This document shows positions 1 through 6,134 of a stretch of 13,963 nucleotides of DNA, piece after piece. The stretch comes from Acholeplasmatales bacterium. GTDB lineage: Bacteria > Bacillota_I > Bacilli_A > Acholeplasmatales > Anaeroplasmataceae. The position numbers and the translations under genes are program-made. Where the stretch lies: the NCBI GenBank assembly GCA_900767915.1, contig CAAGAX010000044.1, positions 1-13,963 on the forward strand, in the 5' to 3' direction. Below the pieces are notes generated by a model, which ran no database searches, was not told the DNA's origin, and worked only from the letters and a program-made list of their open reading frames with translations. Within the stretch, counting starts at the first letter, position 1. Every line of letters starts with the position of its first letter.

Positions 1-6
1 TGGCTA

Positions 7-69
7 CCTCCTCACAAGCCAAACTCAAGGTAATTACTATTATACCATAAGCGGAAGTTACTTTTGCAA
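7..69 (-). promoter_or_regulatory. Leftward promoter and ribosome binding site of a gene beyond the left edge
   Basis: Read on the minus strand there is an extended -10 (TGG followed by TATAAT; TATAAT at 39-44) and a possible weak -35 TTGCAA at 64-69 with an over-long 19-nt spacer. About 30 nt further on is AGGAGG (7-12), which leaves six bases before the window ends, the right distance for a start codon at or just past position 1. I infer a gene that runs left out of the window, divergent from the leader/protease operon. Its product cannot be seen. Confidence 0.55.
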
Positions 70-162
70 AAAATAAAGTTCAACTATTTAAAGCGGAATT
101 AACTATTTCAATTAACCAGAAACAAATGTATCCGTCTGTTTACAATTTATTTTTTAAAATAC

Positions 163-191
163 TTGACAAAAACTTCATAATGTGTTATAAT
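163..191 (+). promoter_or_regulatory. Strong sigma-A promoter of the leader/lipoprotein/protease operon
   Basis: TTGACA at 163-168 and TATAAT at 186-191 are separated by 17 nt, and TG one base before the -10 makes it an extended -10 as well. Transcription should start near 198, giving a leader RNA of about 200 nt before the lipoprotein gene. This is a near-consensus vegetative promoter, so control probably occurs downstream, in the leader. Confidence 0.85.
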
Positions 192-299
192 TTGAATGTA
201 AAGAATTTATTTTCATCAAGGAGCGGTTAGACAGTAAAGAATTTGAAACTTAGCAGTATTTTCTTGCAATAGATATTATGTATAAGGAGGTTTACGCCG

Positions 300-317
300 A
301 TGTACAGCAATTTTTAA
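300..317 (+). CDS. Five-residue leader peptide MYSNF (putative)
   Basis: A perfect AAGGAGG (284-290) sits nine bases before ATG at 300, and the frame closes after five codons (Met-Tyr-Ser-Asn-Phe) with TAA at 315-317. Such a strong ribosome binding site before so short a frame, inside the leader of a strong promoter, is typical of regulatory leader peptides such as those that precede some erm and ABC-F genes. The stop codon overlaps the first bases of the terminator stem at 316, so a ribosome paused at the end of the peptide would mask the left arm and let transcription continue. The peptide resembles no leader I can name. Translation is inferred. Confidence 0.55.
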   Translation: MYSNF

Positions 318-358
318 AGCACAAACGAAACTTTGAAGGTTTGTTTGCGCTTTTTTTT
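316..358 (+). terminator. Leader attenuator (intrinsic terminator)
   Basis: The arms 316-329 and 340-353 pair over 14 positions with one mismatch (A321/C348) and one G-U (327/342). The loop is 330-339, and eight T residues follow at 351-358. It lies between the promoter and the first structural gene, so it must be read through for the operon to be expressed. A competing pairing exists: GCTTTTTT (349-356) can pair with AAAAAAGC (373-380), which would break the terminator. This supports conditional termination rather than a simple end of transcript, but the switch itself is inference. Confidence 0.75.
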
Positions 359-405
359 AACAATGTTTAATGAAAAAAGCACACTTGTTTAACGGAGGAA
401 TATGA

Positions 406-909
406 ATGAAAAAAATTATACTTGGTCTTATGCTTATGTTTATGAGTTCGCTTATTATGGTGGGATGCAGCAATTTGTCTTACAACGCAAAGCTATATAA
501 TGCAGATAATTGGATTAACAATGATTTTGCTGATAATAACTTAATTCGCAATGTTTATTATTCACGAAGTGACTCCGATGAAAAGTTTTTTTCGGATGAT
601 GAAACATATCCAGAATCGAGGATATTTATTATTGAAGATTTAGAAGAACACAATACAATTTTTAATAATGATATTGAAGATTTGAATGTCGATTTTAATA
701 AACAAGTGCTTATTTTATATACGTTTAGAGCCACCAATCATAGAAACCTTAAACTCATAAGTGTAAATTTGCAAGATAAAATCTTAAAAATTACATATGA
801 AACTATTTTTAAATCTGGAACTGGGGATACATCTGCACCATATCAACGATGGATAGTTATAAAGCTTGACAAAGTGGAAATGGAATCAATTGAATTTAAA
901 CAAAAATAG
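406..909 (+). CDS. Small lipoprotein with PrcB-like C-terminal pattern
   Basis: This 167-residue protein starts with a lipoprotein signal peptide: MKK, a hydrophobic stretch, and MVGC with the lipidated Cys near residue 21. It should therefore be anchored to the outer face of the membrane. GGAGG (394-398) seven bases before ATG 406 fixes the start. The C-terminal half (about residues 75-165) alternates short beta-like segments: a DFNKQVLILYTF strand, then LKLISV, KILKITYET, a GTGDTSAPYQRW turn and WIVIKLDKVEM. This order resembles the PrcB C-terminal domain family of small secreted or lipoprotein partners of proteases; the match is by eye and not proven. The stop at 907-909 is only 13 nt before the next gene, a secreted peptidase-like protein, so the two are almost certainly co-transcribed. 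A protease-stabilising or inhibitory partner is a reasonable inference, but an unrelated lipoprotein is possible. Confidence 0.7.
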   Translation: MKKIILGLMLMFMSSLIMVGCSNLSYNAKLYNADNWINNDFADNNLIRNVYYSRSDSDEKFFSDDETYPESRIFIIEDLEEHNTIFNNDIEDLNVDFNKQVLILYTFRATNHRNLKLISVNLQDKILKITYETIFKSGTGDTSAPYQRWIVIKLDKVEMESIEFKQK

Positions 910-922
910 ATGGGAGATGAAG

Positions 923-3025
923 ATGATGAAAAATATATTAAAAACAAAAATAAGTTATTGGTTTATAATAACAATATTAATCACCACACTTTTTGCAGGT
1001 GTTTTTAACACAAAAGTTTTTGCATCAGCTGAAAACATTGATGAAGGGAAAATAGAAAAATCTTCAACTTTGGTAACTACAGATGACTCAAAGTGCGGCA
1101 TTGAAAAAGTTGCCAAAGACTTATTGGGAGATGTAACTATTAGAAAAAGTGAATACCTGTATAATTTGGATGATTCTGCTGATTACATTTATGTGGAATT
1201 TAATGATGGCGGATATGCTGTATTTCTTAAACAGACAATGGAAATGTTGGAATATTCCGTTAGAGGTAAGCTTGATTATGCTGGTTCTGTATCAAAAAAA
1301 TACTACGCAGGTCCTAGTTCGTATTTGATCAAAGAAAATGATTACTTTATTGATACGACGTCAAATCAAAGATTAAATATTACTCAAGAATCAGCCCGAC
1401 AGTATTCAAGTAGCATTCGAGAAAGTTTAATGCTAAATTATAATACAACTGAAACAGTGGCGGTAAATTACGACTACTCTCTTACTGATAAAACTGTATC
1501 TGTTGAGGATAAAAACGAAGTCAAAAGTGAGGCTACAGGAGATAAACCAGGGTTAGATACAAGTGCTTTAATTAAAATTCCAGAAACAAGCGGGACATAT
1601 ATTCAAAACTACCAATATTTTTTACATGCTCCTAAACATGGATGGAATTCGACCGGAACATGTGGGGCCGTAGCGGCACAATTGCTGTTAAGTTATCATA
1701 ACTATTATTCCGATAGACGTATAATTGATAACAAATATTTAAACGGTAGCACGACAAATATTAACTCCAATCCGAACCTTTGTACGGACCCTATGCGTAT
1801 GACGTCGTATACTTTGGGGACAAGAGGAACGCGAGAAGATGGTAGCGACGATTCTAATAGTTATTTTGCTTATGTTGTTGATAAAATACCTGCAAATGCA
1901 ACGACGGGCACTATGGTAAAAGGCATAAAGAATATTCTTTCGGAAAGAAATGGTGGAATTTCTGGCACAATTAACTATTCTGTTGATTCAAAAACGGGTG
2001 GATGGTTTTTTGGGCTTCTTACAGTTAATACCAGTAAAGTAATATCCGAAATAAATGCTGGTCGTCCGTCTATACTTCTAATGCAAAAAAGTTTAGGTGG
2101 CTCGGATCATTATGTTGTTGCATACGGATATTGCAATTATACATATCCAGATTCGACTGATTCATATTCTGGCTTTATTACACACTTTGGGTGGGGATCA
2201 AGCGAAATAAATATTTGGATTAATTCCGCTTGGTGTTATAGTTACATAACACTAAACATAGATCATGTGCATACTTATAATAAGGTCGGAAACATTGGAT
2301 CAAATCCTTGCCGCGTGGAATCTAAATGCAGTATATGTGGACATAGGACTGACGCGTATATAAATGTTTTGTCTAATGATCGCTATACTGAAAGAACTGT
2401 TTCATTGCCACAGAATGGATATACATACAAAGATTATATAGTAAATTTTGCTTCTGCTGGAAATAAGTTATTCCAAACTTTCGGCACTAACGATGCAAAG
2501 TTGTATTTATATGATATGCAAAATAACTTACTTGTGTATGACGATGATGATGGATACAAATTAAATGCATTATTTACATACTCTGTTAGTGCAAATACAA
2601 AATATCGTTTAAGAGTGCAATTCTTTAATAGCGCTACAATAGGAGATGTAAAAATTGGAATAATGCCTATAATTTCATCTCAAGAAAAGTATGAGGACGT
2701 TTGGGGACCGTTTAATCCAGGAAATATGATAAGCGGCACATCTTACAAAGGAGCAGTTACTTTGACAAGATATAATGTATCAACGGAAGGCGCATATATG
2801 TTTTATACAGAAAAACCTTCAAGTGCAGAATCTACCACAGATATGTATTTATATTTAATCGATCCCACATCTACAACAGCGGCTTTGTATGATGACGATG
2901 GCGCGGGTAATTTACAAGCAAAAATTTCTGCCACATTAAAGCCGGGAATTGAATATTTGTTAATTACAACAACGTTTAACATACAAAACAATGGTCCATA
3001 TAATTTGTATTTTAGAGCCGTTTAA
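923..3025 (+). CDS. Secreted papain-fold (C39-like) cysteine peptidase-like protein with two PPC-like domains
   Basis: The protein has about 700 residues. GGGAG at 912-916 favours ATG 923 or 926 (917 also possible) over the longer frame that overlaps the lipoprotein gene. A Sec signal peptide spans residues 1-36 with a likely cut after ASA. The catalytic-looking core has Cys247 in a TGTCGAVAAQLLLSY helix, His396 in GGSDHYVVAYGY, and an Asn near 430 in HFGWGSSEINIWIN: the Cys-His-Asn order of papain-fold C39/C1-like peptidases. A Cys/His cluster follows (His448, His450, Cys463, Cys469, Cys472, His474), probably a small zinc site. The last 210 residues hold two beta-sandwich repeats (about 490-582 and 586-700), each with an acidic YDDD turn (YDDDDGY, YDDDGAG), as in PPC-type Ca-binding domains of secreted peptidases. 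It is second in the operon after a PrcB-like lipoprotein. Peptidase activity and substrate are inferred; the protein could also be an adhesin with an inactive peptidase fold. Confidence 0.75.
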   Translation: MMKNILKTKISYWFIITILITTLFAGVFNTKVFASAENIDEGKIEKSSTLVTTDDSKCGIEKVAKDLLGDVTIRKSEYLYNLDDSADYIYVEFNDGGYAVFLKQTMEMLEYSVRGKLDYAGSVSKKYYAGPSSYLIKENDYFIDTTSNQRLNITQESARQYSSSIRESLMLNYNTTETVAVNYDYSLTDKTVSVEDKNEVKSEATGDKPGLDTSALIKIPETSGTYIQNYQYFLHAPKHGWNSTGTCGAVAAQLLLSYHNYYSDRRIIDNKYLNGSTTNINSNPNLCTDPMRMTSYTLGTRGTREDGSDDSNSYFAYVVDKIPANATTGTMVKGIKNILSERNGGISGTINYSVDSKTGGWFFGLLTVNTSKVISEINAGRPSILLMQKSLGGSDHYVVAYGYCNYTYPDSTDSYSGFITHFGWGSSEINIWINSAWCYSYITLNIDHVHTYNKVGNIGSNPCRVESKCSICGHRTDAYINVLSNDRYTERTVSLPQNGYTYKDYIVNFASAGNKLFQTFGTNDAKLYLYDMQNNLLVYDDDDGYKLNALFTYSVSANTKYRLRVQFFNSATIGDVKIGIMPIISSQEKYEDVWGPFNPGNMISGTSYKGAVTLTRYNVSTEGAYMFYTEKPSSAESTTDMYLYLIDPTSTTAALYDDDGAGNLQAKISATLKPGIEYLLITTTFNIQNNGPYNLYFRAV

Positions 3026-3057
3026 ACAACAAACCTTAATCTGTTAATCAAATAGTG

Positions 3058-3089
3058 AAGGTCGGAAACATTGAAGTTGCCGACCTTTT
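3058..3089 (+). terminator. Terminator of the lipoprotein/peptidase operon
   Basis: AAGGTCGG (3058-3065) pairs perfectly with CCGACCTT (3080-3087) around a 14-nt loop, and a T-rich run follows. It lies about 30 nt after the peptidase stop codon. The left arm and adjoining loop (16 nt) are identical to 2282-2297 inside the peptidase gene. Confidence 0.8.
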
Positions 3090-3220
3090 ATTAATAATAC
3101 TTACAGTTCTTCAAATAGGCAGAATACTGAACATCAACCGCACGACAATTTGGCACAGGCAAAACAATATTCGCAGAAAATATTTGATTGCAACTTCTTA
3201 TTGTCCGACGGCAAAATCAT

Positions 3221-3244
3221 AGCCCGACTTTATATGGTCGGGCT
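3221..3244 (-). terminator. GC-rich hairpin after the WYL gene, weak terminator
   Basis: AGCCCGAC (3221-3228) pairs with GTCGGGCT (3237-3244) around an 8-nt loop. On the minus strand it lies about 50 nt past the WYL gene stop and is followed only by a broken T run (TATGATTTTG), so termination there would be imperfect. It faces the rightward terminator at 3058-3089, closing the converging transcription units. Confidence 0.45.
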
Positions 3245-3293
3245 AATAATTGGATTTACAATTAGACAGAACAATTATTTCTTACAGACTAAA

Positions 3294-4271
3294 TTAGTAT
3301 TCTTCTTTGATTTTCGCAACGAAGTTATTAAATTCGTCCAACACTTTTCTTGGGGATCTGATTTTCATCTTACCTTGCGTTCCCACAACCCACGCAAAAA
3401 GCGTTTTGGACACTTGAACGCTTACGTCAACGGAATATGCGTTATCATCGACTTTGCGTATCCGTATATCGTCGCCGAACCTGTCAAACATATCCGAAAG
3501 TATGCTCAGCTCGAACAACAGCGTTACGTTGCAAAGCTCCCCTCCGAACATAGAGAATACTTGCTTTCTGTATTCGTCGGTGTTAAACTTTTCATATTCG
3601 GGGTGCGGCTCACGCTCGGTATCGTCCACCTTTACGTCGTCCATTTTATCAAGACGATACGTTACAAGATCCGCATACCCGTTAGAAAAGCATAGTAAAT
3701 AATAATTATCCTTATTCCACACCATATAGGCAGGACTGACAACGTATCTCTTGCCATCTTTCCTATACACCTTTTTATGCTTGTCGTCATAGTCGAAATA
3801 CAGGAACGATATTTTCTTGTTTTCGTTGATAGCTCTTTCTATTGAGTCCACGTTGTATATAAGAGAACTGCTCCCCTTTCTACTTTTCTCAAATGAAATA
3901 ATGTGCTTTGAAACACTCTCTGCCTGATGAGAACACAGAAAGCTCGAAAGCCTTTCTACAAGTGCTTTCTTTTGCGTAGCCGGGAGTTTTGAAGCGTTGA
4001 CCGCGTCCGCAAGCATAACTACATCCGCCGTTTCTATCGGACGGCTTACAACGTAATAATAGTAATACTTTTTCTTGTAGGACAACACTTCATATCCGTA
4101 TTCGTTTAATACGGCTATGTCATCGGCAATCACCTTCCGCATTACACTTATCCCACGCTTTGCAAGTTCTTCCCTTATCTCGTCTGCGTTCATTGCGTGG
4201 TTTTCGTCAGTGTTCTTACTTAAAATATCCCACAAAAGAAGCAATTTGATTTTATTGTTTTCGTTTGCCAT
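3294..4271 (-). CDS. WYL-domain transcriptional regulator
   Basis: The protein has 325 residues, the usual size for YafY-type WYL regulators. The N-terminus (about residues 5-65) is a winged helix: LLLLWDILSKNTDE, a MNADEIREELAKRGI recognition region, then VIADDIAVLNEYGYEV. The middle (about 140-215) is the WYL domain, with a conserved SPAYMVWNKDNYYLLCF strand pair and TYRLDKM. The last 100 residues form the WCX-type C-terminal extension. WYL proteins bind nucleic-acid or nucleotide-type ligands and often control defence or DNA-damage genes. AGAGGG eight bases before ATG 4271 fixes the start. Its codons are clearly richer in G and C (many CGT/GCG/ACG-type codons) than those of the GH105 and tag genes to the right, suggesting horizontal acquisition. 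Which genes it controls cannot be read from the window; the divergent lipoprotein/protease operon and the unseen leftward gene are candidates. Confidence 0.85.
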   Translation of the reverse strand: MANENNKIKLLLLWDILSKNTDENHAMNADEIREELAKRGISVMRKVIADDIAVLNEYGYEVLSYKKKYYYYYVVSRPIETADVVMLADAVNASKLPATQKKALVERLSSFLCSHQAESVSKHIISFEKSRKGSSSLIYNVDSIERAINENKKISFLYFDYDDKHKKVYRKDGKRYVVSPAYMVWNKDNYYLLCFSNGYADLVTYRLDKMDDVKVDDTEREPHPEYEKFNTDEYRKQVFSMFGGELCNVTLLFELSILSDMFDRFGDDIRIRKVDDNAYSVDVSVQVSKTLFAWVVGTQGKMKIRSPRKVLDEFNNFVAKIKEEY

Positions 4272-4291
4272 AACACTACCCTCTTTATGTT

Positions 4292-4320
4292 ATTATAGCA
4301 TAGAATACCAGAAAATACAA
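4292..4320 (-). promoter_or_regulatory. Promoter of the WYL regulator gene
   Basis: On the minus strand TTGTAT (4315-4320) is followed by 17 nt and TATAAT (4292-4297), with TG one base before the -10 (extended -10). The start codon is about 20 nt downstream of the -10, so the untranslated leader is short. It sits between the WYL gene and the broken LRR gene, so the regulator is transcribed on its own. Confidence 0.7.
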
Positions 4321-4332
4321 ACCACTTATCTT

Positions 4333-5532
4333 TCATAACTGCAATTCAAAGAATTTGATTTTTGCTTTTGTGCCTTTTTTCCAAAACCTATTTAAATTAT
4401 AGTTGCGCTTGTTTCCATATAGACTTATAATGCCTTTACTGGCACTTCTACTAAAGGCTGCTTCACCAATTTTTAATTCATTAGTGGTTATCTTGCATGA
4501 CATCAATTTGATACAACCAGAAAAGCATTCATCTGAAATGTTAATCTTTTTTGCATCTAAATTGATTGTTTTTAGCAAAGAACAACCGCAAAATGCTTGA
4601 TAGCCTAAATCTATATCATCGCAACTTATGACAATAGCGAAGTCACGTTTGGAAATATGCAAAAAATTAGCATTCTTTGTAGTAACATGGGTTATCCTAG
4701 GATTGTTAAAAAATATGCGTTCTTGCAATCTATTTATCTTTTCTAGTTGAATAGCCAGAATATTCCCACTTCCATAATACTTAGTTTTTATAATAAGATT
4801 GTTGATCGTTTCACTTGTATGAACATCTAACTCTTCAGCTGCAATTACTAACTTTCTCAAATTTGGACAGGCGACAAATGCTTCTTTTTGTATGGATTCA
4901 ATTTGTGAACTTATCCTAATAGATTCCAATGTAATACAATTTTCGAAAGCTTTTGTTTTTATGCTAATCTTTTTCGAAGGTATCTCTATTTTTTGAACGC
5001 CTGCGCAATATTTGAAGGCTTCCGACTCAATACATTCTGTTTCTTTTGGTACTATAACTCTGAAATTCTGAATTTGCGAAAAGTTCGAATTTTATGTACA
5101 AGAGCCAAGAACGAGAGTCTTCAGGATAGCAAGCAAGTAAATTTTTAATTTTTTCTTCTACCAATCGATACTGTTTTAAGTTTATGAGCTGTTCGCAATC
5201 CCCTAATAAACTTTCATAAGAATTATCAAGTATATTTGTTCTCACAACTTGGGTCGTATTGTTAATTATCGTGTTCTGAATACTTTGCATATTTTCATAT
5301 TGAGTACCGCAGAATGGGCACTTTCCGCGCCCCCTATCATGATCATAATAGTCTTAAACAATTTAGGCGTATAAAGATAATACTTTCCTCGATAATTGAA
5401 CATACAATTATTGTCAGTTGGAGTGATGCAAAACTCTAAAATTACCCTGATTCCGTCTTTTGCTACAACACGAACATACTTGTCTTGTAATACCATTTGA
5501 CAATCCAAATAGCACTCTCCAAAATAGTTCAC
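4333..5532 (-). pseudogene. BspA-type leucine-rich-repeat protein gene with zinc ribbon, broken by two frameshifts
   Basis: Three consecutive minus-strand frames read as one protein. The first (5532 to about 5350) runs NYFGECYLDC to TPKLF. The frame then shifts by one base at about 5350 and continues DYYDHDRGRGKCPFCGTQYE, a CxxC zinc knuckle, followed by a helical linker (LINLKQYRLVEEKIKNLLACYP). Near 5070-5075 it shifts again, from SEF to RVIVPKETECIESEAFKYC, into several LRR_5/BspA-type repeats of the form AFxxCxxLxxIxI (to 4333). Restoring one A after TTTAA near 5350 and removing one T from the TTT run near 5073 would give a continuous frame; both lie in homopolymers. Proteins of this layout (zinc ribbon, helical region, BspA repeats) are common in gut Firmicutes, with largely unknown function. 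Its 5' end is fused in frame to a PHP gene stub, so its own start is probably lost or is the GTG at 5532. True decay and sequencing error are both possible. Confidence 0.7.
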
Positions 5533-5583
5533 ATGTCCACATCTATATGTATGTGTATGATAATTAGATATTATTTTTTTCAT
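5533..5583 (-). pseudogene. 5' stub of a PHP-domain phosphatase gene (HisK-like), cut by the island junction
   Basis: The 17 residues MKKIISNYHTHTYRCGH are a textbook start of PHP-type histidinol-phosphatase-like proteins: the HTH metal-binding pair, then RCGH. After His17 the family pattern stops at once, and the sequence becomes a Cys-containing stretch belonging to the LRR pseudogene, with a visible drop in AT content. The ATG overlaps the tag stop codon as ATGA, so this gene was the translationally coupled third gene of the operon. About 240 codons of a normal PHP protein are missing and may lie left of the window. No activity is expected. Confidence 0.65.
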
Positions 5584-6134
5584 TTATTCGCCTCAAATAA
5601 AAAACACTCTTTCGTATGAGAATTAATAATCCCGATAGCTTGTAAATAAGAATAAATAATAGTAGAACCTACAAATCTCATTCCTCTTAAATACAAATCA
5701 TTAGAAATATTATCACTTAAGCTTGATTTAGTTTTATCATATTCATAAATAATAATTCCATCCCAAAATCTTCTTAAATAATTATAAAATGATCCATATT
5801 CCTTAACAATAAAATTAAAAATAATAGAATTTGTAATACTACTTTTTATCTTAAGCCTATTTCTTATAATATTTTTATTATTCATCAATTCTAAAACTTT
5901 ATTATCATCATATTTTATTATTTTATTTATATCAAAATTATCATATGCTTTAAAAAAAGCTTCTCTTTTATTTAAAACACATTCCCATGATAATCCAGCT
6001 TGAAATGATTCTAAAATAAGCATTTGATATAAATAATAATCATCAAATCTAGGAACACTCCATTCCTCATCATGATAAATAACATATTTAGGATTTTTTA
6101 AATTACACCACTTACATCTTATTATTTCTTTCAT
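5580..6134 (-). CDS. tag: DNA-3-methyladenine glycosylase I
   Basis: This 184-residue protein, a usual length, removes 3-methyladenine from alkylated DNA in the cytoplasm, the first step of base-excision repair. Near the N-terminus RCKWCN and YHDEEW carry the Cys and His of the structural zinc site. LESFQAGLSWECVLNKRE is the family hallmark, with the active-site Glu. FVGSTIIYSYLQAIGIINSH and the later His/Cys (SHTKEC) complete the fold and the zinc ligands. ATG 6134 is preferred over an upstream TTG; no clear ribosome binding site is present. The gene overlaps the end of the GH105 gene by 23 nt, so translation is probably coupled. The stop codon overlaps the PHP stub start (ATGA). Base composition is extremely AT-rich, like the GH105 gene. 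Confidence 0.92.
   Translation of the reverse strand: MKEIIRCKWCNLKNPKYVIYHDEEWSVPRFDDYYLYQMLILESFQAGLSWECVLNKREAFFKAYDNFDINKIIKYDDNKVLELMNNKNIIRNRLKIKSSITNSIIFNFIVKEYGSFYNYLRRFWDGIIIYEYDKTKSSLSDNISNDLYLRGMRFVGSTIIYSYLQAIGIINSHTKECFLFEANK

Noticed and set aside
866..922. Upstream start for the peptidase gene at 866
   Set aside because: It would overlap the lipoprotein gene by 44 nt and place 19 polar residues before a normal signal peptide; GGGAG at 912-916 supports a start at 923 or 926.
3134..3220. Minus-strand 28-codon ORF with a Cys-rich end (FCEYCFACAKLSCG) just past the WYL gene
   Set aside because: No ribosome binding site, the start abuts a hairpin arm, and the length is easily chance; not annotated as a gene.
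3150..3702. Plus-strand open frames opposite the end of the WYL gene
   Set aside because: They lie antisense to a clear WYL-domain coding region, lack ribosome binding sites and show no family pattern.
5027..5290. A separate 87-codon gene starting at Met 5290
   Set aside because: The same frame continues upstream into KCPFCGTQYE and downstream, after a one-base shift, into LRR repeats, so it is the middle part of one broken gene.
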